Shown: in pieces, positions 21,474 to 34,000 of the stretch
Layout of the letters: the number at the start of each line of letters is the position of its first letter
Position numbering within the stretch: position 1 is the stretch's first letter
Source: Oscheius tipulae
Lineage: Eukaryota > Nematoda > Chromadorea > Rhabditida > Rhabditidae
NCBI GenBank assembly: GCA_037178975.1
Contig: JASJZH010000005.1
Coordinates: forward strand, 8,518,501-8,582,500
Reading direction: 5' to 3'
Length of the DNA: 64,000 nt
Position numbers and translations under genes: made by a program
The notes under the pieces: generated by a model
What the model was told of the DNA's origin: nothing
Databases searched by the model: none
Seen by the model: only the letters and a program-made list of their open reading frames with translations

Positions 21474-24227
21474 ATGCACGCCCGTGCTTCAATCCTCGTA
21501 CTTTTACTACTAGTTTTTGAGGAGGCATTTTCAGGTAGTTTTGGATGTCTCTGTTCTGTCTGTCTCTCTGGCTCTGAACAGACTGTACATTCCTTATAGA
21601 GCTCTCCGGATGTTTCTATGTCCAGAAGAGTCAGCGTCTCGACTGTTCTATCCCCGTCATCCGAAGATCCCCAGTAACGGAAGCAGAATGTCGACAATTG
21701 TGTCTGACTAACCCCGCGGACTGTCACTCCGCGAACTACAACTATTATAAGAAAATATGTGAGCTTTTCGATGTGGCAGCGGAATCTGAACCAGGTATTC
21801 CTTTTGTTTTCATGTTACAGTCGTAGAAAGTGTACAAAATGAGACTGATCAAGCGGGAAACTACGGGAAGGACATGTCTGGCTAGCGATCTTGTTCAGAC
21901 TATTGGAGTCAGTTATCTGGTTCCGAAGGAAGAGTGTCTACTTCCAAAGGTATGCCTTCTGTTCAGTCCTCTAAAAACTTCGTGGCGAGGGCCTATTGAC
22001 TCACAATCATGCAACACTCAGTCAAGTCGTTGGGTCTCCCTTCTTCCTCTCAATTCGATTCTAAACCGAATGGCTCAGTGCAATGCTAACTTGAGTGTAC
22101 GCAGAATATGGTCATGTTTTGACCCGTCGACTTGCCGTCTTGGCCTAGTGGTAGTGGGCTCGCTTGTCGTCCAGGCGACCAGAATCCGCGCTCAATATTT
22201 TCGTTTTTCTCAGTTGAAAACACAATGTGTATGGGTCCCGCAATGAAGTTTTGAATATCTGCGAGGTTCACTGGTTAATACCAACTTTCAGGATCACTCA
22301 AAACTTCGTCTTTCCCCAATAGCCGAGCCTGTTATCAATGTCGCCGTGCCTGGCATCGAGCCTCCTCCAAAGAATCCCTTCTCCGATGTCATGGTTATCT
22401 CATTTGAGATGTTTGTACCCACCAGTTCAGATGCTCCCAATAGTGCCCGACTGTCCCATCGGGGAGCGAGCCCGAGTCCAGATCATTGACGGAGTTTCTA
22501 TAGCTTTTGAGCCCACAGTCTCATTCAGTGTCGATCTGGCTGAGAAGTGCATAGAGGCCTGTAGGATGAGTACTGTAAGTTTATATTGAAACTGAAGGGT
22601 ATTCTCATAGTATCCGTCGGGATCCCGACTGCCTCTGCTCTGTAGATCGGCTACTTTTGACAGACGAACTTCTAAGTGCAATGTGTTTGCGGATGCTCTG
22701 AACCCGAATGGATATCTGGAGTACAAGCCGGATAATTTGGTCCTTTACATGGAGAAACTGTGTTTTCCAGGTAGGTGTTTCTGACTATAAGAGCGACATT
22801 AGTGCCTACTTGAGTACGAGCAGAATTTGCTTTATGAATCTTTTGCCCCATCGGTTTGCCTAGCAGTAGATACCACTCGTTGGTTTTCTGTTTTTATGTC
22901 TTTGTGGTATTTTTCAATGGGATACATCAAGGTAGTGTTTCTCTACTCTACTGCTCTAGCGGAAGGACACTACGTGTTCTGCCTCTACTGTCGGTTGCTC
23001 TTTTCTAGCACCGGCAGTCGACATCTGAAAAGCCGGATTCCTTTACTGTAGCCCCCCAACCTAGCAGGATGCCCGTTCGTCTACCAGTCTACAGCAGAAG
23101 AAACTGAAAGAAGGAAGTGCACTTACTTGTCGTTCAGACGACTACTCTGCTTTTTCGTTTTTTTTCTTCGATCAAAGTTTTTTCTCACAGATACTGTTCT
23201 TCCACTGTCCTGTGACGAGGTCTTCCGCCGAATTCCCCAGCACATTCTCCTGGGACACGCTGCAGAAATTGTCACGACTAGCAGCCAGGCTGAATGCGTC
23301 AAAGAGTGTATTCTCTCAAAAGTATGATGACTTGCAGCCAGAAAATATCTTCTTCCAGATTAGAAAACTCGACTGCCACTCAATTCTGCACTACATGGAT
23401 GTCCCCTTCAACAATTGCATACTGAATGTGCATTCGAGGCAGACAAGATCGGAGTACTTCCTTCCAGAGCTGCATATGAAGGTGGATTATGTGGAAGTTC
23501 CTACCTGCGTGGTGAAGATGTCCGAGCAACAGATTGACGGTAAGAGACGAAGATAGAGAGACAGAGAGACAGAGTGCTGCCTACTGCGAGGTCAGCTGGC
23601 AGCTGGACCAAACTGCTAAATGATATCTTCAGCTACTCCAGAGCACCTTGCTTCTCAATCTGCGATGCCCAGCACCGACGAGTCGAAGTACTCTCTCGCT
23701 TTGGACAAGCTAAAGAAGATACAGTGTTAGTCTCTTCATCTTCTCTAATGTTGTTCAGTGAACGAGGGAAAAGGATCGGTAGAGTTCGAATGGAGTAAAT
23801 GGACTCCTTGTTCAAATGGAGTCAGGATCAGAGAACGGTTCTGTACTGACTGCAAGGAGACCATCGAGGTAGTCACTCTGTCTCTCTGTCTCTCTGACTC
23901 TCTGTCTCATCACTAATGCCACTTCAGACCGAACCTTGTCTCCCTAACGAGAACAACGAATTCAACAAGGCTCTGCAAAAGTTCGTAGCTGATCAAGAGC
24001 AACAGGAAAAGAAGGTCAGTGAGGTAGATTCAGAAGAAAAAGCAGGTTTTCTACCCAAACTCAAGCCGATCAAAATCATCCCATTCCGTAAGTGAACCAT
24101 ACGCTACCATAATCCGAATACAGCCCAAACCTCAGAAAGCAAAGGAAGCCAACAGCCCAAGTCAGTAGAATTCTTCGGTCCGCCCCTGAAACCCGAAAAG
24201 GATACCAAGCAACTGTTTACCTATTGA
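21474..24227 (+). CDS. Secreted protein with three PAN/apple-like domains and a TSP1-like module
   Basis: The ATG at 21474 gives a signal peptide (MHARASILVLLLLVFEEAFS). Three Cys-patterned PAN-like repeats follow: about 21600-21800 (ELSGCFYVQKSQRLDCSIP, then EAECRQLCLTNPADCHS), 22430-22770 (LAEKCIEACRM) and 23190-23540 (QAECVKECIL). A TSP1-type stretch then reads EFEWSKWTPCSNGVRIRERF (about 23780-23860). A hydrophilic Lys/Gln-rich tail ends KDTKQLFTY at 24227, with AATAAA near 24294. PAN domains bind protein or carbohydrate in extracellular matrices. Nematode PAN proteins are often cuticle or egg-coat components, but no ZP domain is seen here. It lies 228 bases after BTBD8 on the same strand. 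I cannot name an orthologue. Confidence 0.75.
22138..22200 (+). repeat. tRNA-like element in PAN-gene intron
   Basis: GTCTTGGCCTAGTGGTAGTG resembles a Gly/Glu-type tRNA 5' half; the B box is decayed. Confidence 0.5.
23870..23926 (+). repeat. Intron made almost wholly of CTCTGTCT octamers
   Basis: The intron GTAGTCA...CACTTCAG of the PAN gene is 57 bases, of which about 37 are CTCTGTCT/CTCTCTGT octamers. This is the clearest case of an AGAGACAG-family tract forming the body of an intron. Confidence 0.7.
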
Positions 24228-24687
24228 CCCCCTTGCTCATTTGTATCTGTATGTAAGAGTTGAGGTGTTTATAAAGTGCACAAAGGAGAAGCAATAAATA
24301 CAGTAAGATGGGGAGTATCTGGGGAATACAGAAGCGACTGAACCGTAGACAACAGAGTATCGTGAAGAATGTGCAGGACACCGGTGAGACGGAGAACAAC
24401 TTCTCACAGGGAGAGACTATAAGGATTGTAGATCGTTGTAGTTGTTGTTCGCACTGCTCGTTGGAGTCCTAAATTGACACTGTCGTACATTTGTGAGCCA
24501 TGCGCATGGGCCTAGCTGGGCCCGCGGTTTGCGCCAGATGACGCAGTCGGTAGAAGTACGGACTGTGAGGCAAAAGTTTGCGGGTTCGATTCTTGCGATT
24601 GACAAAGTCTTTGTCTTTACAGTTTTTGTTCCAATCTTTGTCTAATATTGTCAGTTTTTCTAGCGCAAGCCTTCCAAAAAAGGTAAC
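24228..24687. other. Short convergent intergenic region (PAN gene / RSF1)
   Basis: Holds the AATAAA of the PAN gene (about 24294), a SINE-like element (24530-24603) and no exon. Confidence 0.6.
24530..24603 (+). repeat. tRNA-derived SINE-like element
   Basis: GATGACGCAGTCGGTAGAAG then TGCGGGTTCGATTCTTGC. This is one of the few copies outside a gene. Confidence 0.6.
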
Positions 24688-27600
24688 TTACGGTGGAGCA
24701 TAAGGATTATGAACTGGAGCGTAGGGATTGTGAACCTGCCCTCCGGGTCCATAGGGACCGGGAGGCTGCCAATGCGAGCCTGGAGGTGGCGGTCCATACG
24801 GATTCGGGTACGCTCCTGGTGGCATAGCATAGGGAGGCACTCCTGGCTGGGGAGGGTAGACTGGAGGTCCCCCCTGGTAGTATCCCGGATGAGGCGGGTA
24901 GCCATGAGGAGGAGGACCGGCATACGTAACCGGTGGTGGAACCATCGGTTTCGTCTGGACGGAAGGAATTGGAGCTGACACCCTGAAAAAAGAGATTTTT
25001 CTGGAAGGGAGATGAATACTCACGTCATGGGCTTGGTTTCTCTCTGCGGAACTGCTGCTGCTCGAGGAGACGGTGTCGCAACTGGGGCCGAAACCGCAGG
25101 CTCTTGCTTGATCTGGACCGTTACTTGTTCCCTGGCAGCACCGTTTGCCTAAAAATGAGGGTTGAGTACGGTCAAAGCGCTAACGGAAGCACAATACCGG
25201 GCGTATGCAAGTGTGTACGCGACAATTCGTGCTCAAGACGTAATTTTTTTAAGTTTGTCATGTTCTGCAAAGTTGTAGAACATATCAACGGCTACAACTT
25301 TGCAGACCATCAAAAAGCTCATGAGTTTGTGGATCTATTTTGTGGCTTGCCGGGGTGGATTCAACTTGGCCCAACACTGTTTGTCCAGTTTCGGGTCCAA
25401 GACGACATTATTGGATTTTTTGATGTTCTGCAAAGCTGTAGTCCTTGAACTGTTCTACAGCTTTGCGAAACGTGGCAAAGCTCAAAAATGTCTTCTTGAT
25501 CCTGAAAATCGCGGATACGTATAGCTGTCTCACCTTGACCAGCGGCTTGGTTTCCTGTACAGGTTCGGCTGGCTTGGCCACCGGCTCTTTCTGAATCTCT
25601 TTCGGTTTCGGAGGCAGCTCCTTCTTCGGAGGAGAAGACTTAGCCACTTTCGGAGGTCTCGGAGCGAGTCTCTTACTGTCATCGACCTCCTCTTCCTCAT
25701 CACTGTCCTCATCATCCGAATCACTCATTCTCCTCTTCTTTGCCTTCTTCAGCTTCTCTTCTTCTTGCTCGTCCTCCTCTTCCTCATCCTCCTCCTCCTC
25801 TTCATCCTCTTCCTCATCCGGTTTAAACTCGTTCTCTGACTCGGATCCCTTCCGTTTCAGACGATCCAGGGCTCCAACAGGTCTCTCCTCCTTCTTGTCC
25901 ACTTCCTTCTCCTCTTCCTCTTCCTCCTCCTCTTCTTCGTCTCCACTATCTATCTTTGGCTTCGTCGCCACAACCTTCCTCATCTTTCGGCCACTCTGTG
26001 TCCTTGGAGCATCGTCGTCACTCTCCTCGTACTGTTCCTCTTCTTCCTCGTCTTCTTCACTCTCGTCCCTGGCCTGCCATCTCTGCTTGGGTGGTGGCTT
26101 GGCAGCCTTCTTCGCTTTCTTCCTCCTGGCATCGCGAGAGTCGTCCGAATAGTAGCTTTGATCCGATTCGGCCTCTTCGGCCGAAGTCTCGTCATCTGAT
26201 GCCCATTTGGCAGCCTTCTTCTTCGGCTTGATCTTCGGGGTTCGGCCCTTGCCACTTCTATAGCCAAAGGAACCATCGGAATCGGAGACGACAAAGTCCT
26301 CGTCACTTTGAGTCGGTCCATCGAAACCGCGACGACCGCCTCCTCCACCCCTTCGAGTACGTCGCTCTTCATCACTGGGCACGTATTCCGATCCTGACAT
26401 GACTTCTTCCTCGTCGGCTGCCTCCTCATCGGACCTGAAGTTCATCTATTGCTCTACTCTGACAGTCAGGATAATTAATAGCATCCGAAATTGCGGTCGT
26501 CTTTCCAACATAGCGCAGTCAGTTACAGCTCCGACTCCGACTAAAACCGAGGAAATCGGGTTCGATTACCAAGTTCGTCAAACGTTTTTGTCCTATCAGG
26601 AGACGCCCCAAAGGCTTATTGCTTGATGCTTTAGGTTAGTTTTCTCAGCCAAGAAAATTGAGCGCCAACTGTAAATACAAGAAACTTACTCATTGGCCTG
26701 GTATTCTTCCGAATCACTCTCCTCCATATTGTCCAGATCGAGATCATTGAGCTTCTTCTTGGGCTTGGCGATCTTTGCCGGTTTTCCGACCTGTCTCTCA
26801 ATCGGCTCGCCGTTCTCATCCACACTGGCTCGTCTCTCCGCCTCTATGATGTTGGCCATGTCTTTGCCTCTACCCGCGCCACCCGATGGACGCACCACTT
26901 CTGGGAAAGCTTTGATTGAAAGGGAATGTACTCTTTCCCAACCTCCATGTCTACTGGGCGGTCTCTGCTCTCCCAACTCGTCACAGGCGTCCTGGATAGC
27001 CTCGTCGTAGTCCTTGAAGTTGTAGTCGACCTGGTGGGTTCGTCTACGTGAGCGGCCCTCGGCAATCGTCTTCATGACCTCCATTTGGAAACGAGAACGC
27101 GGGGCGATTTTTCTAAAAGATGCGGTACAAGATTTTGACAGAGCCACTCACTTAACCGCCTTCCTTTTTGACTTTCTCTGAGTCGTGTCCTCGTCCGAGG
27201 AGGAGCTGGACGAGGGAATGGCTGTCTCTTTGAACTGAAAAAGGTATGAAAGAATTCCGGAGTCGGACTCACATTGGAGGGGACGATATTGTTCAGAGAG
27301 ATGCCAATATACTCCATCTCTCGGCGAAGACGATCCGCGGCAGCTTTCTTCTTCTTCTCTTCAGCAGTCTTCTTGGACAAGTTTTCATTGAGGACTTTGG
27401 CCACCTCCTCCATTTGCTCAATGAGCATACCGTGTACGCACTTGGGACAGAACCAGTCGCCATCGGGAACGAACCTGAACCGATAGAGTAAGAGAGACAG
27501 AGAGACATAGAAACAGAGATCAAATAACTGAAACTCACCATAGCATGGGCTTCAGGCAGTACGTGTGCCAGGCATCGTCACAAACATCGCAGAGAAGCAG

Positions 27601-30007
27601 GACATCCCAGTCACCGCTCTTCTTACACTGACCACAGGCCGACTCTCCGGTTGCTACCTTCCTTTCCTTCTGGACCTCTTCCTCATCAGAATCCTCATCG
27701 TCCTCATCATCAACAACCTGCTTCTTCTTTCTCGGACCGCGCTTTCTTCTCCTCTTCTTGGGTTTCTCGGATTTAGGCTTGAATTCATCGTCATCGTCCT
27801 CTTCTTCACTCTCTTCTTCGGAGAAGTCACCTTCCTCGTCCTCATCTTCCTCATCCTCATCCGACACGGTTCCCTCGGATCCCTCCTTCTTCTCACCCTC
27901 CTCTTCCTCTTTTTCCTCGTCTTCACCTTCTTCCTCGTCCGTAACCTTCTTCTTCCTTGGAGCTCTGTGGGACTTCGGAGTGATAAACTTCCTGATATTT
28001 GAAGCTGCCTTGCTCGCGGCACTTCGGCGCGGCATAAGCCTTCTGTCCAACTGAAAATTTCTTAGTGATTCCGTCTCTCTGTCTCTCTGTTTTTCTGTCT
28101 CTCTGTCTGACTCACGTCGTCCTCATGATGCTCCTCTTCCTCTTCGACTTCCTCGTCCTTCAATTCCTCCTCCTTCTTGCTCTTTCCCTCCCGTTTGCTC
28201 CTCTTTTCCTCCTTTTGTTTGATCAGGAACTCTCGCATCCTTTTCAGAGCCTCGGAATCTAGGTAGAGATCAATGAACGTGCCCTTCTTGGTCGACATGT
28301 TCATCTGAGCCTGTGGATCGGCGTTCAGGGCTGCTGCCTTCTCCTTTTCCTTTTCTTTCTCTTTAGTATCTTGTTCCTTCTTTTTGTAGCCGAGATCTTC
28401 GGCTTTGAGTCTATCGATCAGCTGCTCCAACTCTTCTTGATTTCTGAATTGATAAGCTTCTTTAGACTGTCAGAGTTTGTAGGCCCGAACTAAGAGAAAC
28501 AGGGTGACTCTTACCTGACAACGACTGTCCATGTGACTCCACTTTGATCGTCAGGTTCCTCGGAATAGATCCTGAGCCAAATTCATTGTAAGTAACCAAA
28601 GGAAAAGTTCAAACCTGATATTATACTCACAGTCCTGCTGGTACCAGTAGATCAGACCATTCTTGTCCATACCGAGAGGGATCAAACGGAGGTTATTGGC
28701 TTTGCAGGTCGTGGTCATCTGGAATTCGGAACGTAAATTTTGAAGCAGGATCGAACTAGAGTTGCTCAGCGAACCGATGAGCTATGGTGCTTTTGGCTCG
28801 AGCTGATTTCGCGCCGGCTCGAAAGGATCAACAGTACCGGGTCGACTCGAGCCAAATTATAAGTCTGTCCAAAAATATATGCCTCTCCTCTAAACGCGCT
28901 TTTCTAGCATGTTTTTGAGTGTCTTCGTTGTTTATAAGTGTTTCAATGGGCTCTAAGCAAGACTACATGTACTGTTTTTGAAAAAAATGTGACGAAACTC
29001 TCGGCTCGAGCTGCCCAAGTATAATGAGAATTCCTCGCCGCCTAAGCGCAGGCAGATGTACACCGTTACGCTGTAGAGTATTTTACATTTTACATACAAA
29101 CTTCACATACAGCACATGCAAACTCACATTTTCCTTCATTTTCGGATTATAGTCAAACTGGGCGTCACACAGTGCCTTCAGAATCTGGATTTTGCTCGAA
29201 ACTGGTAGGTTGACGTAACCGTATCTAAAAAAAACTTTTCTAGTAAAATAACCGTGAGAAATGTACCTCTCAACTTGAAGCAGCTGCTCTTCTGTGGTTT
29301 CACTGATCGAGAGGAACTTTTTCAGATAGTTCTCCCAGGTTTCAGCTCTCACTGACAGCATGCGTATTCTCCTCATCAGCATAAGGTGAATGTCCATCAG
29401 TTCTTTGTTCACTAAAAGTTTGATTAGACAAAAGTAACTGGACAAAGGGAACCTCGTCCATCTGCTTCGAAAGACGTGAGAAGCGACTCGAGTTTGGTGA
29501 AGGAGAGCGGCTTCAGACCTAAAAAGTTTCATCAATAGTCATAACCATGTGCTTCAATGTCTCTCTGCTTCTTTCTGTCTTTCTCTTTGTCTTTCTGTTC
29601 CTCTGTTTATATGTCTCACTGTCTTTCTCTTGTTAACCCACCATTTTCGATTCGAGTTTACATAAAAACCACGAAAAAACGATAGTTTAAATGACTCACC
29701 AATCATTGATCCGAACTTATTGAAAAAGCTGCAGACTACTGCAAAGTCTGGTTCCTTATGGAGTTGGTTCACATCGACCTGTGGAGCATGTGACTCTCTC
29801 TTAAGATTGATTTCGGCCGGAGTCTCTTCCTCATCGTCCTCCTCGTCCACGGACTCTTCCTTCTGTTCTGTCTCTACCACCAAAGGCTAAATACTCCAAT
29901 TATTTCTGGAAAAATCATCCGGAACTCACTTCTTCCTCCTTCAGAGATGTTTCCTCCTTTTCCTCTTTGGGCGGACTCTCCTCTTTGATAACTGCCTCGT
30001 CGGTCAT
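24688..30007 (-). CDS. RSF1: RSF1 (remodeling and spacing factor 1): WHIM region, PHD finger and acidic tail
   Basis: Histone-binding subunit of an ISWI (SNF2H) nucleosome-spacing complex, nuclear. The ATG at 30007 directly follows an AG acceptor (TTTTAG). An N-terminal DDT/WHIM-type region covers about 29880-28450: EPDFAVVCSFFNKFGSMIG, YGYVNLPVSSKIQILKALC and LIPLGMDKNGLIYWYQQD. The acidic Lys/Glu-rich linker includes MPRRSAASKAASNIRKF. The PHD finger is at about 27640-27440 (CGQCKKSGDWDVLLLCDVC, then HTYCLK and DGDWFCPKC). After it come EYIGISLNNIVPSN and VDYNFKDYDEAIQDA, both diagnostic of RSF1, and GRGKDMANIIEAERRA. A long Asp/Glu/Ser tail and a Pro/Gly/Tyr-rich C-terminus (YPPHPGYYQGGPPVYPPQPG) end at 24688. 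That proline-rich end is not a feature I know from vertebrate RSF1. The gene is divergent from TSC1. Confidence 0.93.
25258..25490. repeat. Two fold-back repeat copies in RSF1 intron
   Basis: TGTTCTGCAAAGTTGTAGAA with mirrored CTACAACTTTGCAGACCATC (25258-25320), then TGTTCTGCAAAGCTGTAG with CTACAGCTTTGCGAAACG (25420-25490). In the second copy the stem bases co-vary (GTT/AAC replaced by GCT/AGC), which suggests selection or recent replication of a paired form. Confidence 0.65.
26508..26580 (+). repeat. tRNA-derived SINE-like element in RSF1 intron
   Basis: TAGCGCAGTCAGTTACAGCT followed by ATCGGGTTCGATTACC; antisense to RSF1. Confidence 0.6.
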
Positions 30008-31082
30008 CTAAAAGACTTATATCACTATGAAAAAGACGATAATAAAAGTGAGAGTTATGAGATAACTGCTGGAAATTTAAAAAAAGAGGCATGTGCGTCC
30101 GCATGAAATCAAAACCTGCCGGCTTGGACAGACCGGGCAGTGGCCGTTCGTGCCAGGACCCAGGTGACCACATGAACAAAAACAGTTTGAAGCAGGCTTT
30201 ACCGCATTTATCATTTTGTTGTTGAAATTTTGGGGGGATTACTTACGTTTTTGCTCCAGAGGAAGTGCAATTGAACTATCGATATTTTTGTACGTTGTGT
30301 TCCTTTCTCGCTTGCTTCGCTTTCTCGATTTCTCGGAATTTGCAAATTTTTGTGTTGCTTTTCTATAAAGCGATTCATGAAAGTACTTTGAAAAAGTATG
30401 CTGAACCAATTGAGGCGATATAGAACGTGTTTCCATTGAATGCTCAGTCAGATTCTATAGCTTTCTTGACTGACAGTATTCTCTTCCTGGTAAGCTGTAA
30501 GAATTCGATAAGTATTAGTGAATGAGTCTCTCAACGAAAATATGATGTGAGTGAGATTCTGCTGGCTGTCTGACAAGGTGTAAAGGGTAGATAGACCTGG
30601 CATAGACGAGCTACCCACTTTGCCTCTGTCAAGATCTTATCCTGTTTTCTGAGCCTGTCCCTATCTTCCGCATCCTGTCACTACAAATGTAAAACTATAA
30701 GTAAAGGTTCTCCCTATCGACACCAGTGATCCCGAAGAATGCTCTGAGAGACAGGGTGTAAAGAATGTACCAAATTATCTCAAATACCTCCTCCCGCTGT
30801 CGTGTTAGTTTCTGCCATCCGATAAGCGTAATAATCGTCCGATCCACAATCGGACGGTAACGAATTATCGGACGGTCAAAGCAGAAGACAGCCGTCATGT
30901 TATATGTATCCAATCTTTATCAATTGAACTGCTAGATTTCCTCTCAATGTGTTGCATTATCCATACACTATAATTTGTTTTTGTCAAGGTTTTATCCTGC
31001 CCCAATCGATATACCTCTCCGAGTTTGTAAGAACTGCGATGCTTCACTTTCCAGTACTAAACGTGAGGTTTTCAGGGTGACC
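30008..31082. promoter_or_regulatory. Divergent RSF1/TSC1 intergenic region with repeated ATCGGACG motif
   Basis: ATCGGACG occurs inverted at 30836-30843 and direct at 30849-30856 and 30867-30874, with a further CCGATAAG at about 30819. The first two form a small hairpin (CGTCCGAT-CCACA-ATCGGACG). A minus-strand frame (30239-30436) ends in a good donor (CGGTAAGTAAT) and may be a 5' exon of RSF1. Confidence 0.45.
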
Positions 31083-34000
31083 ATGACCGACCACAAGGAC
31101 AATCTAAATGTCCAGAAACAGCTTCGATTGCTGGAGTCTTTAGACTCTAAGAGTTGCGAAGATGCCAAGCAGAGTCTCATTATGCTCGTTCAACATGGTT
31201 AGATTACCGAGTAGCGTCTAGATTTGAATGGTTTAGGAAAAGGGATTCCGCAGCTGGTGGCCTACTTTTGCACGAACAGGTCCGAACGAGCTCTGGAGAT
31301 CTTGTACAAGGTTGCTGATCCTTACCATATTGTGAGTCTGTCCGCCAGAGACACAGAGAGACGGAAACATTTGAAAAGGTAATAATCAAACACCATTCAG
31401 ATACTTCTGGACACGCTAAAAGGTATGGTGAGGGACAAAAAGCTGCCAGAGGTTGTGGTCCTCTTGGCCCAAATCATCCAGAGACAGCCCAGCTGGGTCT
31501 CTCAGATCGTCAAACACAATCTATTCACACACATCGTCACCCATCTCAAGGTAGATTTCTTCCCCTTTTGTTCTCATTCAAAACCACAGACGACGAAGCC
31601 AATTGTGGTCCGAGATGTTATCTCCGGAATGTTTTTCATGAGCATTCTTCTCCCGCTCTGTACCGATGTGCCAACTACTCCCCTCCAGGGTTTCTTCCAT
31701 TTTTTTCTCCACGGCTGTGAGACTCTTGCCTTGGTAGGTTAGGTACAATAAATTGGCAAAAGATATTAGAAGTCCGGGATCCGAATCTGGGCCCTGTGGA
31801 AAATAAGTTGCGCCACTTGGCACTGCGCTATTGAGGCAAAAACGCGGCAAAAAAACTGAGGTGCATATATTTTGCCGGTTGTGTCGCCATAGTCCTCTGA
31901 GAAAACATTTACCTCGAATGAAAACCATTTCCAGCTTATTGCTGCCGAAAGAGAGGATAGGACTAGAGAAAAACTGGATCAAAACCAGAGGGAGAAGCTG
32001 GCCAAACTCATCAAGGACGAGGTCGAACCCGTACATTGTGGTGTCGCCCTAAGAGAGTACTTCCAAGCGCTCTACGGCATTTTCCCCATCCAGTTCGTGT
32101 CCTTCCTCAAGTGAGTGAACCTTTTTGGTCGAAAACCTTCAACTTTAGACACTACTGTAACGAGAAGTCGGAAAAAAAGAAAAGTGCCGTAGTACACATC
32201 CTGATGGCTCTCATGAACGGGGTTCGTCTCCATCCCCACCTTATTCTGCATACCCCGGAATGGGAGCAGTCCAAGTTGCGCTACGAGAACAAGGAAGATG
32301 CTGCTCATTTCCTCGATCAGATAAGACAAGTCGCCATTGGGACAATTCCGGTCCCGGTAGACTTTAGCGACGGAGAGGGATCTGATGCGGTATCACCTTC
32401 CGTCGAGGGCCAGAGCTCTAAAGGATACACCTTCACCTTTCCGGCCCTGGAACATGATTCGGCTTCTTCGACTGGAGGTAGGTGACCACTAACTTCTTTT
32501 AGTTCAACCAAATTCGCTGAATTCTTCTTTCGAGCTCAAAACGGCTTTTCATTCTTTCCAATGCTCTGCAAAGTTGGAAGCTACAGCTTTGCAGAGCATC
32601 GGATTTTCGGTTTCAAAATGAGATTTTTCTACTTTTCGATGCTCTGCAAAGTTTTAGTCCTTTCTATCTGTTCTACAAGTTTTCAGGACATCCGAAAGCA
32701 CAAAAAAGTAGTCTTTCAGTCGAAATGCTGATTACGAAATTCCATCTTCCGGCTTCAACTTTGCAATATCGTACTTTCAGTAGCCTGGATGGACGAATCT
32801 GCCGACCTGCTCGATATGATCAACACTCCAGGTGGTAGTCGTCCTGGGAGTCCATCCAGAAAGCCGGCCAGTGAGACCAACAGTCCAATTGTCTTGACCT
32901 CGGAGCCGAGGTCAAGGAAGCCTTCCGGAGAGTCTGGGGTCCGAACCACCCGGTTCGGAAGCATCAGCAATTCTATCTCTACCATGCTGAAACGAGGCGA
33001 GAGGAAGTCGGTAGCCGCTCCTGAAAACGCTCTCATCGAGATCGAGAGGGGCAATGAGACTGGAAGAAGGGACAGTCAGGCTGACAGCGACAACCTGTTC
33101 GATGAGGCCGAAGACGCTCTGGATGACCTCCCGACCCATGGAATCAAAGAGCTCGCGGATAGACAAAAGTTCTATGACATGGCTCCTTCGAGCAGCAACG
33201 CTGAGTCTGTTCAGACCCCGGAGAAGGAGACTCTGTCTCCTATTCCAAGCGAGGAAATCTCACGACGTCCGACAGCGGAAGACATAGTCGATGAGGCCAA
33301 GCAGACCGCGGCAAATCTTCTGGAAGCGGCCAAGGCTGCTCGTCGAGCGGTTCAGGAGAGAAAGAGACAGATGGCCGAGGCAGAACTCGAAAGTCCGCTG
33401 GCTAGCATCAGATCCAGGTCAGTGACAGCGAATTCCGACTCCTTGAAACTAATGTATTCAGATCGGCTTCCCTGAAGCCACTCCAAATGGGACATGCTTC
33501 GGATCGCGGTAGAACCTGTACAATGGATGCCGGCTTCCTTCAAAATGCCGGCGACAGTGATAGTGGGGAACAGAATGCGCCTGATTCGACCGATGGTCGA
33601 AGTCGTTTCTCTGTGACTTCCTACTTCAACAAACTTAATAGGTATCCAGTCTTTTTCGAACTGAGTGCGTGAAGGTCTCTTTGGGAAACTTTGACTCGTG
33701 GAAACCGCTCCTTACCGCCAAACTAACATAAGAGGATGAAAACACCTAAACCGTGTTTTACCTTCGTCTTGCTAGAAGAATTCTGACGACTACTTTGTAA
33801 CACGTTTCTTCTAGGCAACGCTTCGTCAGCGAGTGTCCTCAACGAGTCGAGATCCCGATCTCGGAGCAGATTCCCCTCTCCGGGAGACAGCGGACACTGG
33901 AAAGGACCTTCTCCTGTCCAGATCTGAGTCAAGACGAGCCTGCCTCGACAGCGGTCAGTTACTTAGGTAGCTCCATGCAAGACTTATCAGTTCCAGCGAA

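Noticed and set aside
24688-27150. Long plus-strand open frames opposite RSF1 (for example Ser-rich frames near 25895-26231 and 27758-28054)
   Set aside because: They are mirror images of the Asp/Glu-rich RSF1 coding sequence. No splice logic or domain supports them.
33822-33839. Third TIR of the TTAA element (AGCGAGTGTCC)
   Set aside because: The 11-base match lies inside a TSC1 coding exon with no TTAA and no further similarity, so it is chance.
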